DNA of 64,000 nucleotides, taken from the NCBI GenBank assembly GCA_965261695.1, contig OZ253474.1, positions 1,240,001 through 1,304,000 of the forward strand. Direction: 5' to 3'. Position numbers and translations under genes: made by a program. Of this stretch, positions 52,188 to 61,513 are shown in pieces; the first letter of the stretch is position 1; every line of letters begins with the position of its first letter. Source of the stretch: Bin5 sp965261695. GTDB lineage: Bacteria; Chloroflexota; Anaerolineae; Caldilineales; Caldilineaceae. Under the pieces are notes generated by a model, which was not told the origin of the DNA, did no database searches, and was given only the letters and a program-made list of their open reading frames with translations.

Positions 52188-53459
52188 ATGCCTTTGCCCA
52201 AGCGCGATCCAACCCAACTCTTTCTCGTCATCAGCGGCGGACGGGCGTTTTTCAACGCGCTGGTCTTCACGGTCAACCTGATCTACCAGGCACAGACGGT
52301 GGGGCTGAACCCTTTACAACTCATACTGGTGGGTACCGTTCTGGAGTTGACCGCTGTGTTGTTCGAAGTGCCGACGGGTGTTGTCGCCGATGTCTACTCG
52401 CGCCGGCTTTCGGTGATCGTGGGGATGGCGCTTGTCGGTTGCGGTTTTCTGCTGGAGGGGTCGATCCCCCTGTTCTGGGCTGTGTTGGGGGCGCAGTTGT
52501 TGTGGGGCGCCGGCTATACGTTCATCAGCGGCGCGTTGCAGGCGTGGCTGGCGGACGAGATCGGCGCGGAGGCGGCGGGGCCGGTCTTTCTGCGCTCCTC
52601 GCAGGTGGGGCTGGTCGGGGGGCTGGTCGGCACGGGGGCGAGCGTCTGGTTGGCGCAAACCTGGCTGCAACTGCCTATCATACTCGGCGGCGCGCTGTAT
52701 ATCGCGCTGGCCGCCTGCCTGGCGCTGATCATGCCCGAACGAGGCTTCCGTCCAACGCCGGCGGTGGAACGTGAGACGTGGAAGCAGATGGCAGGTACGG
52801 CCCGCGCCGGGTTGCGCGCGGTGCGCGGCCATGGCGCGCTGCGCGTTCTCGTCGGTCTCAGCCTTGTGACGGGGCTGTACAGTGAGGGCTACGACCGCCT
52901 GTTGACGCCGCATCTGTTGCGCAATTTCAGTTTTCCCGCTCTTTTCGGTCAGAGCGGACCGGTGCTTTGGTTCGGCGTGATTGGGGTGGGCGCGACGGTG
53001 ACCGGCATTGTCGCGAATGAGATGGCGCGCCGCGCAAGGGTAACCGAGATGCGGGGGCGCACTGTCAACTGGTTGACACTGCTGTATGGGCTGTTGCCGG
53101 CGAGCCTGCTCCTGCTGGCGTGGACGCGCGAATTCTGGCTTGCGCTGCTGGCGATCTGGGTGATCAGCCTCTGCCGCAGCACACTTGATCCGTTGCAGAG
53201 CGCGTGGATCGTGCGCAGTACGCCCAGCGAGCAGAGGGCAACGGTCATCTCGCTGTGGGGACAGGCGAACTCGCTGGGTCAGGTCTTTAGCGGACCGCTG
53301 GTCGGCTGGATCGGGACGGTCGCGCGCATACCGGCGGCCCTGACGGCCTCGTCCGCGCTGCTGCTGCCGGCACAATGGCTGCTGGCGCTGGTAAAAACGG
53401 GAGAATCGCCGCAGGATGAAATGCAGGATGAAGTGCAGCAGGAAGCGGAAGAGTTCTGA
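52188..53459 (+). CDS. Major facilitator superfamily transporter
   Basis: A 423-residue protein with about twelve membrane helices. The MFS motif A is seen as GVVADVYSRR after helix 2. The C-terminus is an acidic tail (DEMQDEVQQEAEEF). The family moves small molecules by proton coupling; the substrate is not readable. It resembles drug or metabolite efflux proteins. ATG at 52188, between SRP RNA and tmRNA. Confidence 0.85.
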   Translation: MPLPKRDPTQLFLVISGGRAFFNALVFTVNLIYQAQTVGLNPLQLILVGTVLELTAVLFEVPTGVVADVYSRRLSVIVGMALVGCGFLLEGSIPLFWAVLGAQLLWGAGYTFISGALQAWLADEIGAEAAGPVFLRSSQVGLVGGLVGTGASVWLAQTWLQLPIILGGALYIALAACLALIMPERGFRPTPAVERETWKQMAGTARAGLRAVRGHGALRVLVGLSLVTGLYSEGYDRLLTPHLLRNFSFPALFGQSGPVLWFGVIGVGATVTGIVANEMARRARVTEMRGRTVNWLTLLYGLLPASLLLLAWTREFWLALLAIWVISLCRSTLDPLQSAWIVRSTPSEQRATVISLWGQANSLGQVFSGPLVGWIGTVARIPAALTASSALLLPAQWLLALVKTGESPQDEMQDEVQQEAEEF

Positions 53460-53481
53460 CCGAACGCAAACGCGCCGCGAA

Positions 53482-53510
53482 TTGACTTGCGCTTCGGAAT
53501 GGGCTATATT
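53482..53510 (+). promoter_or_regulatory. Sigma-70-type promoter for tmRNA
   Basis: TTGACT (53482-53487) and TATATT (53505-53510) with a 17-base spacer end 12 bases before the tmRNA 5' end. Confidence 0.75.
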
Positions 53511-53521
53511 ATGGGAGCGAT

Positions 53522-53930
53522 GGGGATGAACGGTTTCGACGGGGCATTGTCAGGTCTGAGACTGCAAGCCGTAGAGCGTCGACTACGTTAAAAAGGCGCA
53601 AACACTACAAATGCCAAAAACACAGGCATGGCTTTCAACTTTGGCTTCACCCCTGCCGCTTCGGCGGCGGTGGCAGCCTAGGTAAGCCACCGGCTCTTTA
53701 CGAAGAGCCACGGCCCGTCCCAGTGGGGCCAGCAGGCTGGGTGGTTGCCGTCATACACTGTGAGCTGCTTCAGCGGTACACCGATAACGCTGCCTAAGAG
53801 AATCGGTTAGTCGGAGATGCGCCTCGTGTTGATCCGAGGCCCGCCGACGAATCACTTAGGGTCAACTAAGCTTGTAGACGTTTCAGGGCGGATGTTGCGG
53901 ACGCGGGTTCGATTCCCGCCATCTCCACCA
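53522..53930 (+). ncRNA. ssrA: tmRNA
   Basis: A 409-nt transfer-messenger RNA. The 5' GGGGATGAACGGTTTCGAC and 3' GGTTCGATTCCCGCC..CCACCA are the tRNA-like domain. The tag frame starts at GCA 53598 and stops at TAG 53679-53681, giving 27 residues: ANTTNAKNTG.. then ..AASAAVAA. The alanine-rich end is the usual degradation signal. The tag is unusually long. It rescues stalled ribosomes with SmpB. Confidence 0.93.
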
Positions 53931-53970
53931 GTGCAGCGATGCCCAAGCGGCAGAAATCATCGCTAAATGA

Positions 53971-54002
53971 AAGGCGATCCGGTCGACGAGACGGATCGCC
54001 TT
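53971..54002 (+). terminator. Terminator downstream of tmRNA
   Basis: A perfect 11-bp stem (AAGGCGATCCG / CGGATCGCCTT) with a 10-nt loop is followed by TTCTGCTTTC, 40 bases after tmRNA. It may also serve the convergent reductase gene. Confidence 0.75.
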
Positions 54003-54087
54003 CTGCTTTCCATTGCCCAACTCAGACGCTTCCATTCCGCTGCGGGCTACGGTTGCAGCTCGGCGCTGACATGCGCGTCCGTCAACT

Positions 54088-55041
54088 CTACAACTCCAGA
54101 TAGGCCATCTCCTCCGCAGTCAGCACGATTTCGGTAGCCTCGACGTTGACCCGCACCTCTTCGGGCATGCGCGCGCCGGAGAGCGCGTGGATGCGCTCGG
54201 GCTGGTTGTAGACATAGGCCAGGGCGATGTGGGGCACGGTGACGCCTTTGCTGGCGGCCAGTTCCTGCGCCCGGTCCTGGCGCTGGAAGTTTTCTTCGAT
54301 ACAGTAGACCTTGACCGCGAGCTGATCATAAAGTTCGGTCAGCGTGTCGAGATTGTCGCGGCGAAAGCGGCCGCTGAAGAATCCGCCGGCCAGGCTGGAC
54401 CAGACGAATAGGGTAACGCCGTTCTGCCGGCACCAGGCGCGCGCAGGCTCCCCGGCCGGCCCGCTGAGACTTTCGCAGTCGACCCAGGGCGCTACCTGCT
54501 GCACGGCCAGGCTGAACTGGGGGCTGCTGACCACGAAAGGGGTCAGCCCGTGCGCGGCGGCGTAGGCATTGACCTCTCGCAGGCGTTCGACGGTCCAATT
54601 GGAGCCGCCGTAAGCGTGGATCTGTCCGGCCTCCTTGGCCGCGTGCAGCGTCTCAACAATCGGGCCGACCGGCTGACTCGGATCATCGTGGTGGAGCAGG
54701 TAGAGGTCAAGGTGGTCGACTTTGAAGCGCGCCAGGCTGTCGTGGATGTCGGACTGGATATCGAAAGGCGTCACCCGTCTGCGGTCCTGGCTGTGATGCG
54801 CGCCTTTGGCGAGGATGACGACCTCGTCGCGCACGCCGCGGCTGTGGAGCCACTGACCAACGGCGCGCTCATTGTCGCCGCCGCCGTAGATATGGGCGGT
54901 GTCGATGCAGTTGCCGCCGGCCGCGTGAAAAGCGTCCAGCGCGGCAAAGGCGGCATCGAGATTGCCGGCATTCATCCACATCGTCCCCTGCACGAGCCGG
55001 GAAACCGGTTTGTCGATGCCGGGAATGTCGGAATAGAGCAT
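54088..55041 (-). CDS. Aldo/keto reductase, copy 1
   Basis: A 317-residue reductase of the AKR superfamily. The tetrad is visible: Asp and Tyr in CIDTAHIYGGG, Lys in VILAKGAH, His in YLLHHDDPS. The NADP-binding end has the usual ALAYVYNQPERIHAL block. It reduces aldehydes or ketones, perhaps aldoses. It is nearly identical to the gene at 57782-58741, and the homology runs on past the gene start. It is followed (upstream on the minus strand) by the tail of a secreted protein, so the segment is a duplication. Confidence 0.88.
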   Translation of the reverse strand: MLYSDIPGIDKPVSRLVQGTMWMNAGNLDAAFAALDAFHAAGGNCIDTAHIYGGGDNERAVGQWLHSRGVRDEVVILAKGAHHSQDRRRVTPFDIQSDIHDSLARFKVDHLDLYLLHHDDPSQPVGPIVETLHAAKEAGQIHAYGGSNWTVERLREVNAYAAAHGLTPFVVSSPQFSLAVQQVAPWVDCESLSGPAGEPARAWCRQNGVTLFVWSSLAGGFFSGRFRRDNLDTLTELYDQLAVKVYCIEENFQRQDRAQELAASKGVTVPHIALAYVYNQPERIHALSGARMPEEVRVNVEATEIVLTAEEMAYLEL

Positions 55042-55318
55042 GTAAGGAACTCCTCGGTGAAGGGAGCGAATCGCCGTTCGCCCCGTTTGCGCCGGCGGTG
55101 ACCAGCTGTTGAGATGGTTGCGGTTATTCTACTTTTACTACGGGGCAATGAAATTCGACTGCAAAGTCCGTTGGGGCTACCTCTACGACGTATTGCTCTC
55201 CTGGCAAATCCCATGCGATTGTACTGTCGTCTTCGCCTCTGAAATCGTTCAACCGTTGCCAGAAGCAGAAGAGGTCCTCCTGTGGTTCCCCTTTGTATTT
55301 GCCAGGGGCAATATCCAA
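54094..55318. repeat. Duplicated segment, copy 1 (about 1.2 kb)
   Basis: Covers most of the aldo/keto reductase, its leader and the tail of a DUF4352-type protein. It lines up with 57794-59018 at a constant offset of 3,700 without indels that I could see. Copy 1 ends at the IS boundary. Confidence 0.8.
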
Positions 55319-55337
55319 TCCTACCACATACAGATGG
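55124..55337 (-). pseudogene. C-terminal remnant of a DUF4352/spondin-type secreted protein
   Basis: The reading sense YKGEPQEDLFCFWQRLND.. and EVAPTDFAVEFHCPVVKVE equals the last ~65 residues of the proteins at 58824-61451 and 62915-64000. The rest is replaced by the IS3-family element starting at 55338. It has no start, so it is a dead remnant. Confidence 0.8.
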
Positions 55338-56589
55338 TTGGCCCCAATCATTGGACCACGAAAAGGGAAAAATAAGGTGCATCCAGACGGATACGGCCGG
55401 CTCTGATCAGAGCACGAAGTGCTCTTCAGCTGGAGTCCGGTAGTTGAGACTTTGATGCGGTCTCTCATGGTTGTAGAAGTCGAAATAGTCGCTTAATCCA
55501 GCTTGCAATTGGCGCACCGAGTCGTACTGCTGGAGATAGACGTTCTCATACTTGACGCTGCGCCAGAGCCGTTCGCAGAAAACGTTGTCGAGCGCGCGGC
55601 CGCGCCCGTCCATGCTGACCTGAATGTTGGCTGCGAGCAGGGCGGTCGTGAAAGCATCGGCCGTGAACTGTGCGCCCTGGTCGGTGTTGAAGATCTTGGG
55701 CCGCCCCTTGCTGAGCGCCTGGCGCAGGGCATCGAGACAGAAGATGCCGTCAGGGTGTTGGATAGCTGCCAGGCGAGCACATAGCGGCTGTGCCAGTCGA
55801 TGACAGCAACCAGGTACATGAAGCCACGCAGCAAAGGCACATAGGTGATGTCAGCGCTCCAGACCTGGTTGACATGCGTAATTGGGAAGTTGCGCAAAAG
55901 GTAAGGATAGCGCTTGTGCCCCTTGCCAGGAGAACTGCTGCTTCTCCTGGGGTAGATAGCTTGAATGCCCATCAGACGCATCAACCGTCTGACTCGTTTG
56001 CCATTGATGGCGTAGCCCAGCCGCCGTAGATGGGCGGTCATCTTGGGCCAGCCATAGAAGGGCGTGCGCAGGAATTGCTTGTCAATCAGGCGCATCAGAT
56101 GCAGATTCAGCGCTGGCTCAGGCGTCGCTTGATAGTAGAAGGACGACCGCTTGAGGCCGAGCAGTTCACACTGGCGGCGTACACGCACAACCGGCTCTTC
56201 AATGTCAATCATAGGTCGTCTCTCACGAATCGAAGCGGGCAACTTTTTTTTCAGCCACTCAAGTTCCATCTTGAGCCGCCCGATCTGTTCATAAAGTTCT
56301 GCCTCCTGCGCCTCCTGCTCCCGTTGCTTGCGCTCGCCATTGCTGGCGAAGACGCTGGGCCCGCCTTCCAGCAGTTGCCGTTTCCAGGACCGTATCAAGT
56401 TGGCATGAATCTCGTGTTCACTCGATAACTGGCTAATCGTCTTGCTGCCTTCAAGCGCTTCCAGCGCCACGCGGAACTTGTAGGCTGCCATGTGTCGCCG
56501 CCGTTTCTTGACCATTGTTCTGCCCCTCCACGTGCTGGGTGAGTTGCTCTATTATACACCTTAGCTCGTGGTCCAGTTTTTGGGGCCAA
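55338..56589 (-). mobile_element. IS3-family insertion sequence (degenerate)
   Basis: About 1,252 bp bounded by inverted repeats: TTGGCCCCAATCATTGGACC at the left and, read inward from the right end, TTGGCCCCAAAAACTGGACC. It contains one transposase frame with a frameshift. A target-site duplication cannot be seen: the flanks differ because a gene remnant lies on the left and an AIPR fragment on the right, as expected after a rearrangement. Confidence 0.8.
55407..56515 (-). pseudogene. IS3-family transposase (OrfAB fused, frameshifted)
   Basis: The N-terminal HTH part (MVKKRRRHMAAYKFRVALEA.. to ..LKKKLPAS) is in frame with the integrase part, where Asp occurs in WSADITYV. Near 55757 one base appears missing (CTGACGGCATC for CTGgACGGCATC), after which the true frame holds NTDQGAQF (second Asp) and NVFCERLW (Glu), and ends with YRTPAEEHFVL. 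An A8G run at 56248-56256 marks the usual slippery site. The DDE catalyst is complete only across the frameshift, so the copy is probably dead. Confidence 0.85.
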
Positions 56590-57633
56590 GCTCACTCCGA
56601 CTTCTCAGCCAAGAAGGCGGACGACTCCTGCAAACTGTTTGACCCCTATGTTGTAAATGGATGCCAAACTACCAAGACTGTCTGGGAAGTATTGAGCCAG
56701 CGCCTCGAAGCTGGCGGAACCGGATATAGTGCCGAATTGAGTGACTGGCACGCTCGAGCCGAACGAGGGGTAGTTGTTACTAAGATTGTCAAGAGTGACA
56801 GTGCGAGCATAAATGACATTACTCGCTATACCAATTCCCAGAATGCCGTGCGCGAACAAGACTTTCTCGCCCTGCGTAAGGATTTCAGTAGTTGGAAGAA
56901 TGACATGGATACTAACTATGGCATCTTCTTAGAGATACAGCGAGGAGGATGGGATTCGCAGCGGGCGTACCAAAAATCTCACCCTACTTCAAGACAGTTT
57001 TCCAATTACAGTAACGCCTTTGACTTGATAAAAGTCTACGGAGCGGGGTGGCTTCACGAACCGGGACTTGCCTTCGGTAGGAGTGCGCCCTTTCTCCCCG
57101 GTGGTTCGGTCTTCCGTCTTTTGACGGAGGTCGAACCAATTGATGTGGACGACCTGTACGCAGCGTACCGACTGCAAAAGCTGTCTGAGCAGTTCAGGTT
57201 CGGTCGGGGTGCGAAAGTAAGGCCGAGCCGACGACAGACTAGGTTTCTATTCTTTTTCGTTGTAATTGAACTTTTGCGCGACGTGCTAATCCGGGAGAAT
57301 CATCCGCGCTCGGCCAAACAGCTCACCAGAGCCTTTTCTGCCTTGCTTCAAGACCCATCCCAAGATGCTTTGCAGTTACTGCTTGAAGCACCAATTGAGG
57401 TAGCTGACGATTACTTGAATCCCGAGTCCGAAGATTCAGTGTTCAAAGAAAGTGAATTTGAAGGTAACTTGAATACTTGGTTCAAGTCGGAATCTCTTGG
57501 AAAAGGCACCGATAGAACCTACCGACTGAATAGTCTTCTGACGACTCACAAGACCATTTTTGGACGGGGAGTCAGAGGCCAATCCTCTCCACGAAAACTG
57601 GTCAATCAAGCAATAACCGGCGAGCAACTCTGA
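56590..57633 (+). pseudogene. AIPR-family phage-resistance protein, 5' truncated
   Basis: A 347-codon frame, open from the IS boundary. It matches the C-terminal part of the AIPR family (abortive infection phage resistance): VVNGCQTTKTV is the family signature, followed by TRYTNSQNAVREQDFLAL and the later helices. AIPR proteins have a predicted nuclease-like N-terminus, which is missing here because the IS end replaced it. No start or ribosome site of its own is left. It was probably part of a defence locus. Confidence 0.75.
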
Positions 57634-57781
57634 CCTCCCGAGGACACAGGAATTCCGCTGGCCCCCCTCGTTGTTGGCAATCAAGAGCCCGTTGGCCAAC
57701 ATGGAGCTTTGCCGATGTTGGGTATATAAAAGGAGGGACACTTATCTCAAACTGGCGAATGAGCTACCGAGTCACGATAAG

Positions 57782-58741
57782 TCAGCTCTTCAACTCCAGG
57801 TAGGCGATTTCCTCCGTAGTCAACTCGATTTCGGTGGCCTCGACGTTGACCCGCACCTCTTCGGGCGTGCGCGCGCCGGAGAGCGCGTGGATGCCCTCGG
57901 GCTGGTTGTAGACATAGGCCAGGGCGATGTGGGGCACGGTGACGCCTTTGCTGGCGGCCAATTCCTGCGCCCGATCCTGGCGCTTGAAGTTTTCCTCGAT
58001 ACAGTAGACCTTGACCGCGAGTTGATCGTAGCATTCGGTCAGCGTGTCGAGATTGTCGCGGCGAAAGCGGCCGCTGAAGAATCCGCCGGCCAGGCTGGAC
58101 CAGACGAATAGGGTGACGCTGTTCTGCCGGCACCAGGCGCGCGCAGGCTCACCGGCTGGCCCGCTGAGACTTTCGCAGTCGACCCAGGGCGCTACCTGCT
58201 GCACGGCCAGGCTGAACTGGGGGCTGCTGACCACGAAAGGGGTCAGCCCGTGCGCGGCGGCGTAGGCGTTGACCTCTCGCAGGCGTTCGACGCTCCAATT
58301 GGAGCCGCCGTAAGCGTGGATCTGCCCGGCCTCCCTGGCCGCGTGCAGCGTCTCGACAAGCGGGCCGACCGGCTGACTCGGATCATCGCGGTGGAGCAGG
58401 TAAAGGTCAAGGTGGTCGACTTTGAAGCGCGCCAGGCTGTCGTGGATGTCGGACTGGATATCGAAAGGCGTCACCCGTTTGCGGTCCTGGCTGTGATGCG
58501 CGCCTTTGGCGAGGATGACGACCTCGTCGCGCACGCCGCGGCTGTGGATCCACTGACCAACGGCGCGCTCATTGTCGCCGCCGCCGTAGATATGGGCGGT
58601 GTCGATGCAGTTGCCGCCGGCCGCGTGAAAAGCGTCCAGCGCGGCAAAGGCGGCATCGAGATTGCCGGCATTCATCCACATCGTCCCCTGCACGAGCCGG
58701 GAAACCGGTTTGTCGATGCCGGGAATGTCGGAATAGAGCAT
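57782..58741 (-). CDS. Aldo/keto reductase, copy 2
   Basis: A 319-residue near-copy of the protein at 54088-55041. It differs at scattered positions (HRDDPSQP for HHDDPSQP, SVERLR for TWVERLR-type change) and at the C-terminus (two more residues, ending AYLELKS). The residues CIDTAHIYGGG and AKGAH are intact, but the catalytic His position should be compared directly because HH is HR here; the first His is kept. Both copies may be active. It adjoins the intact secreted protein gene, so this is likely the original arrangement. Confidence 0.88.
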   Translation of the reverse strand: MLYSDIPGIDKPVSRLVQGTMWMNAGNLDAAFAALDAFHAAGGNCIDTAHIYGGGDNERAVGQWIHSRGVRDEVVILAKGAHHSQDRKRVTPFDIQSDIHDSLARFKVDHLDLYLLHRDDPSQPVGPLVETLHAAREAGQIHAYGGSNWSVERLREVNAYAAAHGLTPFVVSSPQFSLAVQQVAPWVDCESLSGPAGEPARAWCRQNSVTLFVWSSLAGGFFSGRFRRDNLDTLTECYDQLAVKVYCIEENFKRQDRAQELAASKGVTVPHIALAYVYNQPEGIHALSGARTPEEVRVNVEATEIELTTEEIAYLELKS

Positions 58742-59018
58742 GTAAGGAACTCCTCGGTGAAGGGAGCGAATCGCCGTTCGCCCCGTTTGCGCCGGCGGTG
58801 ACCAGCTGTTGAGATGGTTGCGGTTATTCTACTTTTACTACGGGGCAATGAAATTCGACTGCAAAGTCCGTTGGGGCTACCTCTACGACGTATTGCTCTC
58901 CTGGCAAATCCCATGCGATTGTACTGTCGTCTTCGCCTCTGAAATCGTTCAACCGTTGCCAGAAGCAGAAGAGGTCCTCCTGTGGTTCCCCTTTGTACTG
59001 ACCAGGGCCGATGTCCAG
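57794..59018. repeat. Duplicated segment, copy 2 (about 1.2 kb)
   Basis: Partner of 54094-55318, offset 3,700 bases. It continues into the full gene at 58824-61451, which copy 1 lacks. Confidence 0.8.
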
Positions 59019-61451
59019 TCCGACCACATACATGCCAGGATCAATTTCCGGTAGCTGATCGGGTGGCTCAAGATTCTCAATGGGCACTAACTCGCATTCT
59101 GTCGTGAAGGCTATGTCATCGGTTTGTACTTCCACGTAAAATGGCCCATCATGCAGGCCCATCGCAATGATGCTCTCAGGCCCTTCTTTCAGATCACTTA
59201 ATCGTGCCCACTTACAAAATGAATCCGCCCCCGCTTCTCCTCTGTAGACGCCGGGAGCAATGCCCTCACCTACTTCATGCGTCCCAGGGGATACTGTAGG
59301 TGGTGGCGGTGTTGGCATTTCATCGTTGCGAAGGGCGATAAAGCCGACCTCATATCCCTCCAAATCAGCTGCCAAGAGGGTAAAGTTCTTCGCATCATCT
59401 ACAACGTCATGAATGGCTGTGCATATCGTTGGCGTGTTGGGCTTAAGAGAGTAGGGGCCCGGGGGAAGGCGGGAAGGAGGGCATTCCACCTCGTCATCGA
59501 TAAACTCCAACTGCTCGCCGAAATGTCTGTACTCCCGACCGCGGCTATCCACCAATGACAGACCGTCATACCTCAGCGTCGCACTGCTCAAATTAAGCAG
59601 TTGAAATTGCGTCCGTAAGAAACGACCCTGCGCTGTCTTTGTATCACCTTCTTCATTGGTGAGTTCATTGCCTAGTTCTTCCACCGAGAGTACATGCCAA
59701 CACAGATCGCCAACTTCTACGTCCTCTTCTACAAAATAGAAGCGAACGGGCATGACATCGGACAAGCTCAAGGCCACTGTCTCGGCGCCGTCTTCGCTTC
59801 CATCCAGGTCGTCTGCAATGAAGATCAATCCTGTTGCATTGGCCGGCACTTCATAAATGCTTGTGCAAGTCGTAATAATGTTGGGATCGAGGATAAATGG
59901 ACCCAGGAAACCGCCTGTGCATCTCTCATTCACGGAAATGAACTCGAATCTTCCCCATTCATACTCACGGCCTTGCCCATCTCGCAGGGTAACACCGCGA
60001 AAACCCAAGTCTTCGCTCCCCTTATTAGTTATTTGAAACCGCACTGATATGAAGCGCTCCTTAGTCTTTTCTCGTTTGTCTTCGGCTTCCAGTACATGGC
60101 CGAGATCCTCTGCAGAAAGAAGCCGCCAACGCACATCCCCAACCTGCACAACGTCGCCAGTGGATTTTAATGGGCTTGGCGGTAGATCAAGCCCGACGGA
60201 TTTTGCAGCATTTCCTCCGCCTGAACCTAGTCCGCCTGCCATGAGCAGAAGATCTGTCGCATCTACTTTGACTTCAAAGATGGTCGTGCATGTTGTTGGG
60301 ATGTTGGGCTTGAGGACGAATGGCCTCCATGTGCCTAGCCACCACCAGCCAAAACACTCTTCGTCGTCGGCAATGAATTCCTTTGGGTAGTGAGGGATGG
60401 GAATCCCTGGCACTCGATAATGCATATGTGCACGACCCTGGTTATCGTGCAACGGCAAGTCTTCGACGGCTTCGAAATCTAATGGGTCGCTGCCCACGTT
60501 CAGAAACTGAAAACGTACTTGGATGAAACGCTCGTCGGTTGTCTGCCTGTCGCCTTTTTGGTTCTTGAGTTCATGGCCGAGTTTATGCGCGGAGAGTACA
60601 CGCCATTGCACGTATCCGACCTGAAATTCCTCCCCGATTGAATTGTCCGGCGGGGGGCTTGGCTGCCGCCCCTGGTCACGTTCGACCATTGGAACCAGCA
60701 CAATGTAGACTCTCACCAGATCAGCGATATCGGGGTATTCAGATTCGTCATCGACCGGACGCACCGTCGCGTTCTGATCGGACGGGCCGGTGTTGGCAAC
60801 GGACTGGCGGGGGGCCTGATTGGGGCCCGTTCCGGGTTCCTCATTGGCTTCTGTGCCCGCGTCCCACAAGAGCAACTCATGGGTAACATTCTGCAGCCCG
60901 ATGGCCTTGCCATCTTTATCGAACAGGGCGATTCCTTGTCCGGCGGGCGCAAGGAACAGGTCGTTGGACTGCACAAGCATGGTGGCGAACGAAAGATAAG
61001 GTGTCGCGGCTGAGGCCGTTACTTCGAACTCGTAGGAATCGCCAGATTCTACTGTTTCGCCGCTTGGCAGCAAGCCCGGCGTGTCGGCGCAGACCGGTGT
61101 ATCGAATACTCCGGCTTGCAGACCCTGCGCGCGCAAGTAGGCTGCCAGTGCGGTCGGGTCGCCGTCTTCGGCCAGAGCTTCCAACCCCTGATCTCGATCC
61201 GCTTCGCCGCTTGTGAAGAGAGGGCCGGCCTCGCTATGCAGCACCCAGACGCCTGGCGCGAACAGGGTCGGCACATCACTCTCTGGAGAGACATTCTGGA
61301 TGCGCACACGGAAGGTGAAAATGTCTTGCACATCCTCGCCGACGGGCTGTGTAGCCGTTTGTGATTCGACTTTCGCCGACACGTATTTGGTCGCCACGGC
61401 CAACAGGATGAGCACAGCAATCGCTATTGTCCAAGACCGCTTACACTGCAT
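58824..61451 (-). CDS. Secreted multidomain protein: spondin-like domain, DUF4352-like repeats, C-terminal repeats
   Basis: An 875-residue exported protein, ATG at 61451 after TTGAGGAG. An N-terminal hydrophobic segment (about 8-25) serves as signal or anchor. Residues about 45-210 look like a spondin_N domain (FRVRIQNVSP, LFAPGVWVLHSEAGPLF, GLEALAEDGDPTALAAYL). Three DUF4352-type beta domains follow (VGYVQWRVLSAHKLG, VGDVRWRLLSAEDLG, VGDLCWHVLSVEELG). Two similar ~55-residue C-terminal units end it (PGVYRGE..FCKWARL and PGQYKGE..FCFWQRLND). It probably works at the cell surface in adhesion. No enzyme motif is seen. Confidence 0.75.
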   Translation of the reverse strand: MQCKRSWTIAIAVLILLAVATKYVSAKVESQTATQPVGEDVQDIFTFRVRIQNVSPESDVPTLFAPGVWVLHSEAGPLFTSGEADRDQGLEALAEDGDPTALAAYLRAQGLQAGVFDTPVCADTPGLLPSGETVESGDSYEFEVTASAATPYLSFATMLVQSNDLFLAPAGQGIALFDKDGKAIGLQNVTHELLLWDAGTEANEEPGTGPNQAPRQSVANTGPSDQNATVRPVDDESEYPDIADLVRVYIVLVPMVERDQGRQPSPPPDNSIGEEFQVGYVQWRVLSAHKLGHELKNQKGDRQTTDERFIQVRFQFLNVGSDPLDFEAVEDLPLHDNQGRAHMHYRVPGIPIPHYPKEFIADDEECFGWWWLGTWRPFVLKPNIPTTCTTIFEVKVDATDLLLMAGGLGSGGGNAAKSVGLDLPPSPLKSTGDVVQVGDVRWRLLSAEDLGHVLEAEDKREKTKERFISVRFQITNKGSEDLGFRGVTLRDGQGREYEWGRFEFISVNERCTGGFLGPFILDPNIITTCTSIYEVPANATGLIFIADDLDGSEDGAETVALSLSDVMPVRFYFVEEDVEVGDLCWHVLSVEELGNELTNEEGDTKTAQGRFLRTQFQLLNLSSATLRYDGLSLVDSRGREYRHFGEQLEFIDDEVECPPSRLPPGPYSLKPNTPTICTAIHDVVDDAKNFTLLAADLEGYEVGFIALRNDEMPTPPPPTVSPGTHEVGEGIAPGVYRGEAGADSFCKWARLSDLKEGPESIIAMGLHDGPFYVEVQTDDIAFTTECELVPIENLEPPDQLPEIDPGMYVVGLDIGPGQYKGEPQEDLFCFWQRLNDFRGEDDSTIAWDLPGEQYVVEVAPTDFAVEFHCPVVKVE

Positions 61452-61513
61452 CGTTTTTGCTCCTCAACGGCTGCGAAGGGGCATGGCTACTTCCAAGTCC
61501 TGCGGTTTCGCTA

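Noticed and set aside
52314..53375. Minus-strand frame of 353 codons
   Set aside because: Antisense shadow of the MFS transporter; Arg/Gln-rich composition.
55330..56600. Target-site duplication of the IS
   Set aside because: Sequences outside the two inverted repeats do not match; the flanks were rearranged.
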